Shown one piece after another: positions 18,708-27,483 of a stretch of DNA of 64,000 nt (positions are counted from its first letter, which is position 1; each line of letters begins with the position of its first letter). The translations under genes were made by a program, and so were the position numbers. The notes below the pieces were generated by a model. It saw nothing but the letters and a program-made list of their open reading frames with translations. It had not been told where the DNA came from and searched no databases. This DNA comes from Solimonas sp036405815 (GTDB lineage Bacteria > Pseudomonadota > Gammaproteobacteria > Nevskiales > Nevskiaceae). The stretch covers positions 1 to 64,000 of the forward strand of contig DASWWX010000060.1 of assembly GCA_036405815.1 (NCBI GenBank), written 5' to 3'.

Positions 18708-21215
18708 ATGCGCGCATTGCTGAGCAGTGCGATGTTTGGGCTGGTGTACTGGCTGTTCCGGCCGTTCAACGGCCTGATCCGCTATCGGACCGCGCCTCAG
18801 CCGCTGCGCGACGGGCTGAAGATCGACCCGACCAAGCCGGTGGTCTACATCCTGGCGACGCGCTCCTGGGTCGACCTGTTCGTGCTCGACCGCATCTGCA
18901 AGGACCTGGTGCTGCCGCGCCCAAGTCGCACCGGCTCCAACTTCCCCACGGTCGAGCGCGCCGGCGTCGTCTACATGGACGCGCTGCTGGAAATGCGCGT
19001 GCGCGCCACCGATCTCACCCGCGTCATCGAGACCGGCATCGCCACCAAGGCCTTCGACGCGCAGCTGATCCCGGTGTCGATCTTCTGGGGTCGTGATCCG
19101 GGCAAGGAAACCAGCCTGTGGAAGCTGCTGTTCGCCGACAACGAACAGGCCGGCCGCGTGCAGAAGCTGTTCATCATGCTGTTCAACGGCCGCAACGTGT
19201 TCGCCAATTTCGGCCTGCCGTTTGCGTTCCGCGAGTACGTCGACAAGATGCCGGACGCGACCGTCGCGATCCGCAAGCTGACGCGCGTGCTGCACTTCCA
19301 CTTCCTGCGCGCGCGCACCGCCGCCCTGGGCCCCACGCTGGTGTCGCGCAACGTCGTCATCGATCGATTGATGACGTCGCCCGACGTGCTCACGGCGATC
19401 GAGCACGCCGCCGGCCGCGACGGCATGACGCGCGAGAAAGCGCGTGCGCACGCACGCAAGTGCGCGGACGAGATCGCGGCCAACTATTCCACTGCCAGCA
19501 TCAATTTCCTCGAGCGCTTCCTGAGCCTGGTCGTGTTCCGGCGCGTGTTCGCCGGCATCGACGTACGCGGCCTGGATCGCATCCGCGAGTGGGCGCAGGG
19601 CCACGAGCTGATCTATATGCCCTCGCACCGCAGCCATGCGGACTACCTGCTGATCTCGTACTCGCTGTACCACTCGGGCCTGGTGCCGCCGCACATCGCC
19701 GCCGGCGTCAATCTCAACTTCTGGCCGGTGGGCGCGCTGCTGCGCCGCTGCGGCGCGTTCTATCTGCGCCGCAGCTTTTCGGGCGACGCGATCTACACCG
19801 CCGTATTCCGCGCCTACGTCGACTCGCTGATCCAGCGCGGCTACGCCATCGAGTTCTTCCCGGAGGGCGGGCGCAGCCGCACCGGACGCTTGCTGGCGCC
19901 GAAGACCGGCCTGCTGTCGATGGTGGCCGAGGCCGGCCTCAAGCAGCGCACGCGCAAGGTCGCGATCGTGCCGGTGTTCATCGGCTACGACCGCCCGTGG
20001 GAAGTCGGCAGCTACGCCAAGGAACTGCGCGGCGCCAAGAAACAGAAGGAATCCGCCGAAGGCCTGCTCAAGGCCGGCAAGATTCTCGGCAAGTCCTACG
20101 GCAAGGCCTACGTCAATTTCGGCGAACCCTTCGTGCTGCAGGAATACGCCGATCGCCACCTGCCCGGCTGGCGCGAGCAGTTCAACGCGACGATGGAAGA
20201 CCCGCCGGAGGCCTTCAAACCGTTCGTCTCGCGCCTCGCGCTGGAAGCGACCCACCGCGTCAACGCCGCCGCCGTCGCCAACCCGACCGGCCTGGCCGCG
20301 ATCGCGCTGCTGTCGTCGCCGCAACGCGTGGTCTCGCACGATGAACTGGTCGAGCAGATCGGCCATCTGGTCTGGCTGCTCAAGGGCCAGCCCTACAGCG
20401 AACATCAGTACATTCCGGAATCGGCACCGCGCGCCATCGTCGACTGGAGCGCGCCGATCGCACGCATTGCACGCGTGCCGCATCCGTGGGGTGAACTGCA
20501 CGGCATCGCCGACCGCGACGCGGTGGCGCTGACCTACAACCGCAACAACATCCAGCATCTGTTCGCGTTGCCGTCGCTAATTGCCAACTTCTTCCGCACG
20601 CGCCTGTGGTTGCCGGAAGACGCGATCGTGATGGGCGTGCGGGCGCTGTATCCGTTCCTGCGCACCGAGTTCTTCCTGCGCTGGCAGCCGGAGGAAATCG
20701 AGGGCGTGACCAAGACCTGGATCGAGGTCATGGTGCAGCTTGGCCTGCTGGCACGCGAGGGCGATCGTCTGCGTCGCCCCAACGCCGATCAGGCCGCGTA
20801 TTCGACGCTGGCGATGCTCGGCCGCGTGCTCGGCGAAACGCTGGAACGCTATTGCATGACGGCCCTGCTGCTGGCCGAGGAACGTCGCACCCAGCAGCAC
20901 CTCAAGCGCGAGCGTTTCGAGGAGGATTGCCGCCTGCTAGCCGAGCGCATGGCGATCCTCACCGGCCGCGACGCACCGGAGTTCTTCGACAAGGCGCTGT
21001 TCAAAGGCTACCTGAACACGCTGATCGAGATCGGGCTGGTGACCGAAACCGACGAGCGCACGCTGGCCGTAGACGCGCGCATCGACAAGATCGCCGAGCG
21101 CTCCCAGGAGCTGCTGTCCGACGAAACCCGCCAGATGCTGTTGCAGCTGCTGTCGCGCCGCAAGGCGCCGGAAGCTACGTCGGACGCCGCCGCCGCGCCG
21201 CCGACCGCAAGCTGA
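18708..21215 (+). CDS. plsB: Glycerol-3-phosphate 1-O-acyltransferase PlsB
   Basis: 835 residues, the length of long-form PlsB. The acyltransferase motifs are in order: HX4D block YMPSHRSHADYLL (about residue 306-318), GAFYLRRSF (about 350), FFPEGGRSRTG (about 385), and a later IVPVFIGYDR block. The protein transfers acyl from acyl-ACP or acyl-CoA to the sn-1 position of glycerol 3-phosphate at the inner membrane, the first step of phospholipid synthesis. A GAGGG lies about 8 bases before the ATG. Divergent from DUF4112 and followed 92 bases later by an FKBP gene with its own promoter-like element. Confidence 0.95.
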   Translation: MRALLSSAMFGLVYWLFRPFNGLIRYRTAPQPLRDGLKIDPTKPVVYILATRSWVDLFVLDRICKDLVLPRPSRTGSNFPTVERAGVVYMDALLEMRVRATDLTRVIETGIATKAFDAQLIPVSIFWGRDPGKETSLWKLLFADNEQAGRVQKLFIMLFNGRNVFANFGLPFAFREYVDKMPDATVAIRKLTRVLHFHFLRARTAALGPTLVSRNVVIDRLMTSPDVLTAIEHAAGRDGMTREKARAHARKCADEIAANYSTASINFLERFLSLVVFRRVFAGIDVRGLDRIREWAQGHELIYMPSHRSHADYLLISYSLYHSGLVPPHIAAGVNLNFWPVGALLRRCGAFYLRRSFSGDAIYTAVFRAYVDSLIQRGYAIEFFPEGGRSRTGRLLAPKTGLLSMVAEAGLKQRTRKVAIVPVFIGYDRPWEVGSYAKELRGAKKQKESAEGLLKAGKILGKSYGKAYVNFGEPFVLQEYADRHLPGWREQFNATMEDPPEAFKPFVSRLALEATHRVNAAAVANPTGLAAIALLSSPQRVVSHDELVEQIGHLVWLLKGQPYSEHQYIPESAPRAIVDWSAPIARIARVPHPWGELHGIADRDAVALTYNRNNIQHLFALPSLIANFFRTRLWLPEDAIVMGVRALYPFLRTEFFLRWQPEEIEGVTKTWIEVMVQLGLLAREGDRLRRPNADQAAYSTLAMLGRVLGETLERYCMTALLLAEERRTQQHLKRERFEEDCRLLAERMAILTGRDAPEFFDKALFKGYLNTLIEIGLVTETDERTLAVDARIDKIAERSQELLSDETRQMLLQLLSRRKAPEATSDAAAAPPTAS

Positions 21216-21255
21216 ATGGCGTCAAAAAGCATCCAAAGCGCCCCAAAGAAGCGCA

Positions 21256-21291
21256 TATAATCGTTCGCGTTGGGGGCGTCGCCCCCCTTTT
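21256..21291 (+). promoter_or_regulatory. TATAAT box followed by GC hairpin and T-run upstream of the FKBP gene
   Basis: A consensus -10 TATAAT lies at 21256-21261; the matching -35 region is poor. About ten bases downstream of it is a hairpin GGGGGC-GTC-GCCCCC (21272-21286) followed by C and four T (21288-21291), that is, a terminator-like element in the 5' leader. It may end plsB readthrough, or act as an attenuator or early pause for the FKBP transcript. Confidence 0.5.
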
Positions 21292-21307
21292 CGTATCCGG
21301 TGAAACC

Positions 21308-22036
21308 ATGAACAAGTCTTACTCCGTGCTGGCCGCCGCGGTGATCGGTGCCAGCCTGCTCGTCGCCTGCAACAAGCCGGGCGCTTCCGGCGATGCGCCG
21401 GCCACGCTCGAAACCGACGCACAGAAGTTCGGCTACGCCATCGGCGTCGACCTCGGCCGCTCGCTGCAGCCGGTCAAGCAGGACGTCGATATCGCCGCGC
21501 TGAAGGCCGGCCTCGACGACGTCTTCAACGGCACCGAGCCCAAGCTCGACGACGCGGCCCGCGAAGAGGTCAAGAACACCGTCGCCAAGAAGATGCAGGA
21601 ACGCCAGATGCAGGAACGCTTGGCGCAGGCCGAGAAAGCCACCGCCGAAGGCGAGAAGTTCCTCGCCGAGCACGGCAAGAAGGACGGCGTGAAGACCACC
21701 GCCTCGGGCCTGCAGTACGAAGTGATCACCGAAGGCAAGGGCACCAAGCCGACCGCCGCCGACCGCGTCACCGTCCACTACAAGGGCACGCTGATCAACG
21801 GCGAAACCTTCGACTCCAGCTACGACCGCGGCCAGCCGGTGACCTTCCCGCTCGCCAACGTGATCCCGGGCTGGACCGAAGGCGTGCAGCTGATGACGCC
21901 GGGCTCCAAGTACAAGTTCGTGATCCCGGCGGCCCTGGCCTACGGCGAGCGCGGCGCCGGCGTGAAGATCGGCCCGAACGAAACCCTGATCTTCGAAGTC
22001 GAGCTGATCTCGGTCGAGAAGGGCGACGCCAAGTAA
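21308..22036 (+). CDS. FKBP-type peptidyl-prolyl cis-trans isomerase lipoprotein (FkpA/Mip-like)
   Basis: 242 residues from the ATG at 21308. A lipoprotein signal ends LLVAC; the mature N-terminal part (about 35-125) is helical and charged (KKMQERQMQERLAQAEKA), the dimerisation region of Mip/FkpA proteins. The FKBP domain follows (about 135-240) with VTVHYKGTLINGETFDSSY, VIPGWTEGVQLM and the final AYGERGAG/IGPNETLIFEVEL. Family role: periplasmic or outer-membrane-anchored prolyl isomerase and chaperone. A strong terminator follows the stop. Confidence 0.93.
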   Translation: MNKSYSVLAAAVIGASLLVACNKPGASGDAPATLETDAQKFGYAIGVDLGRSLQPVKQDVDIAALKAGLDDVFNGTEPKLDDAAREEVKNTVAKKMQERQMQERLAQAEKATAEGEKFLAEHGKKDGVKTTASGLQYEVITEGKGTKPTAADRVTVHYKGTLINGETFDSSYDRGQPVTFPLANVIPGWTEGVQLMTPGSKYKFVIPAALAYGERGAGVKIGPNETLIFEVELISVEKGDAK

Positions 22037-22063
22037 GCCTCGCGCTTTCTTCCGCAGTTCCCG

Positions 22064-22089
22064 ACGGCCCGCCTCGCGCGGGCCGTTTT
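22064..22089 (+). terminator. Rho-independent terminator of the FKBP gene
   Basis: Arms ACGGCCCGC (22064-22072) and GCGGGCCGT (22078-22086), 5-nt loop, then a run of T through 22089. It begins 27 bases after the stop codon. Confidence 0.85.
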
Positions 22090-22170
22090 CGTTGGCACCC
22101 TGTGTATGCGCGTCATGATCCGCCCGCACCCGCCCGCCGCACGAACCGCGCGTGATCAACGCGCGAAAGA

Positions 22171-22184
22171 TGACGCTGGCGTCA
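22171..22184. promoter_or_regulatory. Palindrome TGACGC-TG-GCGTCA upstream of the dehydrogenase operon
   Basis: Perfect 6-bp arms with a 2-nt centre, about 75 bases before the start of the Tat-exported subunit gene; TTACGG at 22192-22197 could be part of a weak -10 region downstream. A plausible operator for a dimeric regulator; no candidate regulator is adjacent. Confidence 0.4.
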
Positions 22185-22257
22185 CCCTCTGTTACGGTGC
22201 TGCCACCGCAGTGCCCGAATCGACCGATAACAACGCCAGGCCTCGGAAGGAGCGACG

Positions 22258-22824
22258 ATGAGCCCAGCCACCGCCCAGGGCGCCGATCTGGATCGGCGCC
22301 GTTTCCTGAAACTGTCCGTCACCGGCGCCGCGACGCTGGCCGTGCTCGGCGGCAGCGCCCAGCTCGCCGGCTGCGCCGGCCGGACCGAAGCACCGGCGAC
22401 CGGCCACGTCTTCCTGACGGCGGCGGACGTGGCGCTGTTCCGCGCGCTACTGCCGGTCGTCAACGGCAGCGCACTGCCGGCCGACGATGGCATCCGCACC
22501 GAAGCGATCCGGCGCATCGATCTCACCTGTGCCGCGCTGGACGCGCCCGCGCGCGCCGAAGCCCGCAAGCTGCTGGACCTGCTGCACTGGCGCGTGTTCC
22601 GGCGCCTGGCCTGCGGCTTCTCGGCGGACTGGTCGCAGGCCTCCGCCGAAGAACTGAACCACTTCCTGCAACGCTGGCGCGACAGCAAGCTTGGACTGTT
22701 CAACGCCGGCCATCGCGCGCTGACCAAGCTCACCGCCGTCGGTTGGTGGAGCCAGCCGGCGAGCTGGAGCGCCGCCGACTATCCGGGCCCGCAGGCCTGG
22801 GCCGTCACCGCCTTGAACGCCTGA
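22258..22824 (+). CDS. Tat-exported gluconate 2-dehydrogenase subunit 3-like protein
   Basis: 188 residues; the AAGGAG ribosome site fixes the ATG at 22258. The twin-arginine motif DRRRFLKLS is followed by a hydrophobic segment and an Ala/Gly-rich stretch ending near LAGCAG, so export is by Tat and a lipid anchor at the Cys is possible. The remainder (about 55-185) is a small helical domain matching the gluconate_2-dh3 family (FLTAADVALFRALLPVV near its start). In this family the small subunit partners a GMC flavoprotein, helping export or membrane attachment. The GMC gene starts 11 bases after this stop. Confidence 0.85.
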   Translation: MSPATAQGADLDRRRFLKLSVTGAATLAVLGGSAQLAGCAGRTEAPATGHVFLTAADVALFRALLPVVNGSALPADDGIRTEAIRRIDLTCAALDAPARAEARKLLDLLHWRVFRRLACGFSADWSQASAEELNHFLQRWRDSKLGLFNAGHRALTKLTAVGWWSQPASWSAADYPGPQAWAVTALNA

Positions 22825-22835
22825 GGCGCACGACC

Positions 22836-24425
22836 ATGCCTGTGATCAACGATCTGTACACCGACGGCATCGCCGCCGGCTGGAAAGTGCTCGACGCCGC
22901 CACGCTGCAGGACGGCGACACGCTGGAAGCCGACATCGCCATCGTCGGCAGCGGCGCCGGCGGCGCCACCGCCGCGGAAATCCTGGCCAACACCGGCTAC
23001 CGCGTGCTGATGTTGGAAGAAGGCGCGCTCTACACCGCCGCGCATTTCCGCGACATGGACGAATTCCGCGGCTACGGCACGCTCTACCAGGAAGGCGGGG
23101 GCCGCACGACCTCGGATGGTGCCATCTCGATCTTCCAGGGTCGCGCGGTCGGCGGCACGACCACCGTGAACTGGACCACCAGCCTGCGCACGCCCGACAA
23201 GACGCTCGCGCATTGGGCGCGCGAGTACAACGTCAAGGACATCGACGCCAAAACGATGGCGCCGTGGTTTGAGCGCGCCGAGGAGCGGCTGGGCATCGCG
23301 CCGTGGGCGATGGCGCCGAACCGCAACAACGCCTTGCTGCGCGACGGCTGCGAAAAGCTTGGCTGGGCGTGGAAAACGATTCCGCGCAACGTGCGCGGCT
23401 GCTGGAACCTCGGCTACTGCGGCCTCGGCTGTCCGACCAACGCCAAGCAGTCGATGCTGGTGACAACGATTCCGGAAGCGCTGAAGCGCGGCATGACGCT
23501 GGTGCATCACGCACGCGTTGAAACCGTCGCCTTCGGCCAGCACGGCGTGGCCGGCCTGCAGGTGCACGCGCTCGGCGCCGACGCCCGCACGCCGACCGGC
23601 ACGCGCGTGAACGTGAAAGCAAGGCACTACATTCTGGCCGGCGGCGCGATCAACACGCCGGCACTGCTGCTGCGCTCCGAGGCACCGGACCCGAAGAACC
23701 TGATCGGTCGACGCACCTGCATCCATCCGGTCGACGCCACGCTCGCGCTGTTCGACGAACGCGTGGACGGTTTCCATGGCGCGCCGCAATCGATCTACTC
23801 GGACCATTTCCTGTGGCCCGAGCACGGCGTCGGCTACAAGCTGGAAGTGCCACCCCTGCAGCCGATCCTCACCACCGGCCTGTTCGGCAGCTATGGCGAG
23901 GCGCTGGTGCGCGACATGGCGCAACTGCCGCGTGCGCAGGTCAACATCGCGCTGATGCGCGACGGCTTCAGCGACGACACCGCCGGCGGCCGCGTGCGCA
24001 TCGACGACGCCGGCAATCCGTTGCTCGATTACGAACTCGGCGATGCGCTGTGGCACGGGCTGCGTCGCGGCCTGCTGAGCATGGCCGAAGCGCAATTCGC
24101 CGCCGGCGCCCGCAGCGTCCGCCCCGGTCATCTCGACGCGCGCGACTACACGAGCTGGAACGAAGCGCGCGACGCGATCACCGGATTGTCGATGCAGAAG
24201 CAGCGCGTGACGCTGTACACCGCGCATCTGATGGGCGGCTGCCCGATGGGCGAGGACGCGTCGCGCTGCGTGGTCGACAGCCATGGCCGGCATCGCGAGA
24301 CGGACAACTTGTCGATCTTCGACGGCTCGATCTTCCCGACGTCGATCGGCGCCAATCCGCAGCTGTCGATCTATGCACTGATCGCGCGCAATGCCACGCG
24401 CCTGGCCGAGACGCTGAAAGCCTAG
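22836..24425 (+). CDS. GMC family FAD-dependent oxidoreductase
   Basis: 529 residues from the ATG at 22836. An N-terminal Rossmann motif IVGSGAGGATAAEILA (about 33-48) binds FAD; GRAVGGTTTVNW and a C-terminal block with HLMGGCPMG and SIFPTSIGANPQLSIYALIAR are typical of GMC dehydrogenases of the gluconate/long-chain alcohol type. A Cys-rich segment GCWNLGYCGLGCPTNAKQ (about 188-205) is typical of this subgroup. There is no signal peptide of its own, consistent with co-export on the Tat signal of the partner subunit. Substrate is unknown: alcohols, sugars or sterols are possible. Confidence 0.88.
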   Translation: MPVINDLYTDGIAAGWKVLDAATLQDGDTLEADIAIVGSGAGGATAAEILANTGYRVLMLEEGALYTAAHFRDMDEFRGYGTLYQEGGGRTTSDGAISIFQGRAVGGTTTVNWTTSLRTPDKTLAHWAREYNVKDIDAKTMAPWFERAEERLGIAPWAMAPNRNNALLRDGCEKLGWAWKTIPRNVRGCWNLGYCGLGCPTNAKQSMLVTTIPEALKRGMTLVHHARVETVAFGQHGVAGLQVHALGADARTPTGTRVNVKARHYILAGGAINTPALLLRSEAPDPKNLIGRRTCIHPVDATLALFDERVDGFHGAPQSIYSDHFLWPEHGVGYKLEVPPLQPILTTGLFGSYGEALVRDMAQLPRAQVNIALMRDGFSDDTAGGRVRIDDAGNPLLDYELGDALWHGLRRGLLSMAEAQFAAGARSVRPGHLDARDYTSWNEARDAITGLSMQKQRVTLYTAHLMGGCPMGEDASRCVVDSHGRHRETDNLSIFDGSIFPTSIGANPQLSIYALIARNATRLAETLKA

Positions 24426-24441
24426 ACAGCGTCCGTAGAAG

Positions 24442-24717
24442 CTAGCGCCGAACCTCGAAGCCGACGGCCGGCACCTCGGTGCTGGCCGTCCAGTCGACGG
24501 CGTCGACACGCGCCGCGACCGGCCCGCGTTGCAGCCACGCGCGCAGGGCTTCGAGGGCCACCGCGTCGCCACAAGCCAGGCCCTCGACGCGACCATCGTC
24601 GCGATTGCGGACCCAGCCGGACAGCCCCAGGCGCTCGGCCTGCTCGCGCGTCGACTGGCGGAAGTACACCCCCTGAACGCGGCCGGAAACGGTGAAGCGA
24701 TATGATGCGACGGGCAT
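24442..24717 (-). CDS. acyP: Acylphosphatase
   Basis: 91 residues, the usual family length. The start at the ATG ending at 24717 gives MPVASYRFTVSGRVQGVYFR, with the catalytic Arg in the GRVQGVYFR loop, and the catalytic Asn in LSGWVRNRDDGRVEG. Hydrolyses acyl phosphates in the cytoplasm. The stop faces the GMC gene (+) 16 bases away. The 5' end is close to the start of the divergent gene at 24761. Confidence 0.92.
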   Translation of the reverse strand: MPVASYRFTVSGRVQGVYFRQSTREQAERLGLSGWVRNRDDGRVEGLACGDAVALEALRAWLQRGPVAARVDAVDWTASTEVPAVGFEVRR

Positions 24718-24760
24718 ACGCGTGAACAGGGCGGCAACGGGTGGCAGCGAGTTTTTCGAC

Positions 24761-25456
24761 ATGGGCATCTTAAAGCGGCTGAAGCAGCGCATCGATCGCC
24801 TCGGTGAGGCCACCGATAACGCGCTTGCCTTCATCGACGAACACAAGGCCTTCGAGGCCGCGATCCCGGTCGGCAAGGGCGGCGAACCGCTGTGGCGCAT
24901 CCGCGTGCAGATGCTCACCGAGCCGCAGGCCGACGGCGAGCGTGTGCGACTGCGCGCCCACATCCAGACCAATTTCGCCTCGGCCTTGCGCCCGGCGCTG
25001 CGCGCCGAGTCCGGTGCCGCGTCCGATCCGATGCCGGCACTCACTGACGCCACCGCCGGCCGCGGCAAGCGCCTAGCCGCGCGTGCGGGCCAGCTCGCGC
25101 AGCGCACGGCGCAGCGCGCGCTCGCGGTGCCGGTGGTCGGCCTGCTGATGGAGCCCCTGCTCAGGCTCGATCTCAATACCTGGGTCGAAGTGCAGACCTC
25201 GACCGCCTCACTCGACGCCGGCAGCCACGACCTGCTGCCGCAGGCCGACAAGCTCGCCGCGCTCGGCATCCAGCCGCGCCGCGCGGGCGAACAACCGGTG
25301 GCCGAAAGCTGGGCCGGCGAAGCCCCGGATGGCTTTGCGCAAGTCTCGGTGCTGCAGTTCGACAAGCGTCATCTGCCGATCCGACTGCAGCAGGCGCTCG
25401 GCAACGCGCCGTTCTCGCTGGCCGCGGCCATCGTCAACACCGCCCAGCAGAAATAA
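24761..25456 (+). CDS. Conserved hypothetical protein
   Basis: 231 residues from the ATG at 24761, chosen because an earlier in-frame start (24692) would overlap the acylphosphatase coding start. No signal peptide. The start is a basic amphipathic helix (MGILKRLKQRIDRLGEATDN); the middle holds a beta-rich stretch (EPLWRIRVQML, VRLRAHIQTNF), an Ala/Arg-rich helix, and a hydrophobic VPVVGLLMEPLLRLD. The C-terminal part (FAQVSVLQFDKRHLPIRLQQAL) is soluble-looking. I do not recognise a family. The MATE gene begins three bases after its stop, so the two are probably co-expressed. Confidence 0.65.
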   Translation: MGILKRLKQRIDRLGEATDNALAFIDEHKAFEAAIPVGKGGEPLWRIRVQMLTEPQADGERVRLRAHIQTNFASALRPALRAESGAASDPMPALTDATAGRGKRLAARAGQLAQRTAQRALAVPVVGLLMEPLLRLDLNTWVEVQTSTASLDAGSHDLLPQADKLAALGIQPRRAGEQPVAESWAGEAPDGFAQVSVLQFDKRHLPIRLQQALGNAPFSLAAAIVNTAQQK

Positions 25457-25459
25457 GCG

Positions 25460-26782
25460 TTGCGCCGCGAACGCGACCGCGAGGTGTGGCTGCTGGCGCT
25501 GCCGATCCTCGGCGGCATGGCCTCGCAGAACCTGTTGAATCTGGTCGATGCCTGGATGGTCGGCGGCCTCGGCCCCGCTGCGCTGGCGGCGACCGGCCTC
25601 GCCAACTTTCTCAACTTCATGGCGGTGGCGTTCATCACCGGCTTCTCGCCGGCGGTGCAGGCGATCGCCGCGCGCCGCATCGGCGAAGGCCGCGGCGAGG
25701 AGGCCGGCGCACCGCTCAACGGCGGCATCCTGCTGTCGCTCGGCCTCGGCATTCCGCTGACCGTGATGCTGATCCTGCTGGCACCGGCGATCTTCAGCGC
25801 GCTCAACAACGATCCGGACGTGGTGCGCGAAGGCGTGCCCTACCTGCAGTGGCGGCTGGTCGCGATCGCGGCGGTCGGCATCAACTTCTCGTTCCGCGGC
25901 TACTGGAGCGCGCGCAAGCTCGCCGGCTACTACCTGCAGACGCTGTTGCTGATGCACGCGCTCAACATCGTCTTCAGCTACACGCTGATCCACGGTCTGT
26001 TCGGCCTGCCGCGCATGGGCACGGCCGGCGCGGGGCTCGGCACCACGCTGGCGATGATCGTCGGCACCGCCGCCTACGTGATGCTCGGCCTGCGGCATGC
26101 GCGCGACCAGGGCGTGTTCACGCAGCGCCCGAGCCCGGAACAGTTCCGCGGCCTGCTGCGCCTCGGCCTGCCCTCGTCGATGCAGAACCTGCTGTTCTCG
26201 GCCGGCTTCGCGGCGCTGTTCTGGATCGTCGGCAAGGTCGGCACCGCCGAGCTGGCGGTGGCCAACGTGCTGGTGACGATCACGCTGACCGCGGTACTGC
26301 CCGGCATCGCCTTCGGCATGGCGGCGGCGACACTGAGTGCGCAGGCGATGGGCCGCAACCAGCCCGAGGATGCGCATCGCTGGATGTGGGACGTGTTCCG
26401 CGTCTCGCTGTGGGTGTTCGTGCCGCTGGCGCTGACGATGCTGCTGTTCGCCGACCCGATCCTGCGACTGTTCGTACGCGAACCGGCGCTGGTCGAGCTC
26501 GGCCGGCTGCCGCTGCAGCTGATCGGCGCCACGATCCTGCTCGACGGCCTCGGCCTGATCCTGATGCAGGCCCTGCTGGGCGTCGGCGCCGCCAAGCTGG
26601 TGATGATCGTCGCCACCGGCCTGCAGTGGGGGCTGTTCCTGCCCGCGGCCTGGCTGCTGGGGCCGGTCTACGGCTTCGGCCTGCTGTGGATCTGGGTGGC
26701 GATGGGCAGCTATCGCCTGTTGCAGACCGCGATCTTCGTGCGCGCCTGGCAGCGTCGCGGCTGGATCGGGCTCCGCGTCTAG
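25460..26782 (+). CDS. MATE family efflux transporter
   Basis: 440 residues starting with a TTG three bases after the preceding stop. Twelve hydrophobic segments in two related halves; the NorM/DinF-type first helix has LLALPILGGMASQNLLNLVDAWMVG (shown by its key residues P, G, D at 16, 18, 33). Exports cationic compounds in exchange for sodium or protons in this family. Start choice is less sure: TTG with no strong ribosome site suggests translational coupling to the upstream hypothetical gene. Confidence 0.9.
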   Translation: MRRERDREVWLLALPILGGMASQNLLNLVDAWMVGGLGPAALAATGLANFLNFMAVAFITGFSPAVQAIAARRIGEGRGEEAGAPLNGGILLSLGLGIPLTVMLILLAPAIFSALNNDPDVVREGVPYLQWRLVAIAAVGINFSFRGYWSARKLAGYYLQTLLLMHALNIVFSYTLIHGLFGLPRMGTAGAGLGTTLAMIVGTAAYVMLGLRHARDQGVFTQRPSPEQFRGLLRLGLPSSMQNLLFSAGFAALFWIVGKVGTAELAVANVLVTITLTAVLPGIAFGMAAATLSAQAMGRNQPEDAHRWMWDVFRVSLWVFVPLALTMLLFADPILRLFVREPALVELGRLPLQLIGATILLDGLGLILMQALLGVGAAKLVMIVATGLQWGLFLPAAWLLGPVYGFGLLWIWVAMGSYRLLQTAIFVRAWQRRGWIGLRV

Positions 26783-26874
26783 ACCGACCGCCAGCGCCAG
26801 ATGCTGTCAACCGCATCGGCGGCCCGGCACTGAGAGGATATAGGGGCTCCCCGCCCCGCCATCCGGAGTCGCCG

Positions 26875-26940
26875 ATGAACCGCCTGCCGCCGCCCGCCGC
26901 CTTGGGCGCCCCGAACGCCCGTGACGCGCACGGACGTTAA
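26875..26940 (+). CDS. Possible 21-residue Pro-rich leader peptide upstream of the ECF sigma gene
   Basis: ATG at 26875 preceded by GGAG with a 7-base spacer; the 21-codon frame starts MNRLPPPAALG and ends TAA at 26940, nine bases before the sigma factor ATG. Three consecutive prolines near the start would slow ribosomes lacking EF-P. Could be a translated leader coupling sigma-factor synthesis to translation state; equally could be chance. Confidence 0.3.
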   Translation: MNRLPPPAALGAPNARDAHGR

Positions 26941-26949
26941 GCTGGCGGC

Positions 26950-27483
26950 ATGGGCGCAGCCAACGATGCGCAGGTCCGCGATCTCGATGCCTTCCTGGCC
27001 TCGGTCGAACGTCGTGCGCTGCGCGCCGCGGCATTCGCCGTCGGCAGTCGCGACGACGCGCTCGATGTCGTGCAGGACGCGATGCTCGAACTCGCCAAAC
27101 GCTACGCCGCCAGGCCGCCGGCCGAATGGCCCCCCTTGTTCCAGCGCATTCTCGACAACGGCATCCTGCAATTTCATCGCCGACGCCGACGTCAGACCCG
27201 CTGGTTCGGCTGGCGCGAATCCGACGACACGATCCTCGACGCACTGCCGGACGCCGCGCCCGGCCCCGAGCGCCAAGCCCAGCAGGCCGATGCCATGACG
27301 CGACTGGAACAGGCCATGCGTCGCCTGCCGCTGCGTCAGCAACAGGTCGTGCGCCTGCGCGTCTGGGAGGGCCTGGATGTCGCCGACACCGCCAGGACCA
27401 TGGGCTGCGGCGAAGGCAGCGTCAAAACTCACCTGTCACGCGCGCTCGCGAGCCTGCGCGACCACCTCGAGGGCTATGTCTGA
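26950..27483 (+). CDS. ECF-type RNA polymerase sigma factor
   Basis: 177 residues. Sigma region 2 lies at about 15-85 (FAVGSRDDALDVVQDAMLEL; a basic patch HRRRRRQTRWFGW follows) and region 4 at about 115-175 with the HTH MRRLPLRQQQVVRLRVWEG and MGCGEGSVKTHLSRALASL. No region 1 or 3, as expected for ECF factors. Its TGA overlaps the ATG of the next gene, a small membrane protein likely to be its antagonist. Regulon unknown. Confidence 0.92.
   Translation: MGAANDAQVRDLDAFLASVERRALRAAAFAVGSRDDALDVVQDAMLELAKRYAARPPAEWPPLFQRILDNGILQFHRRRRRQTRWFGWRESDDTILDALPDAAPGPERQAQQADAMTRLEQAMRRLPLRQQQVVRLRVWEGLDVADTARTMGCGEGSVKTHLSRALASLRDHLEGYV

Noticed and set aside
24692..24760. Earlier start for the hypothetical gene at 24761
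   Set aside because: It would overlap the acylphosphatase start in the other direction; the shorter form begins with a natural amphipathic helix.
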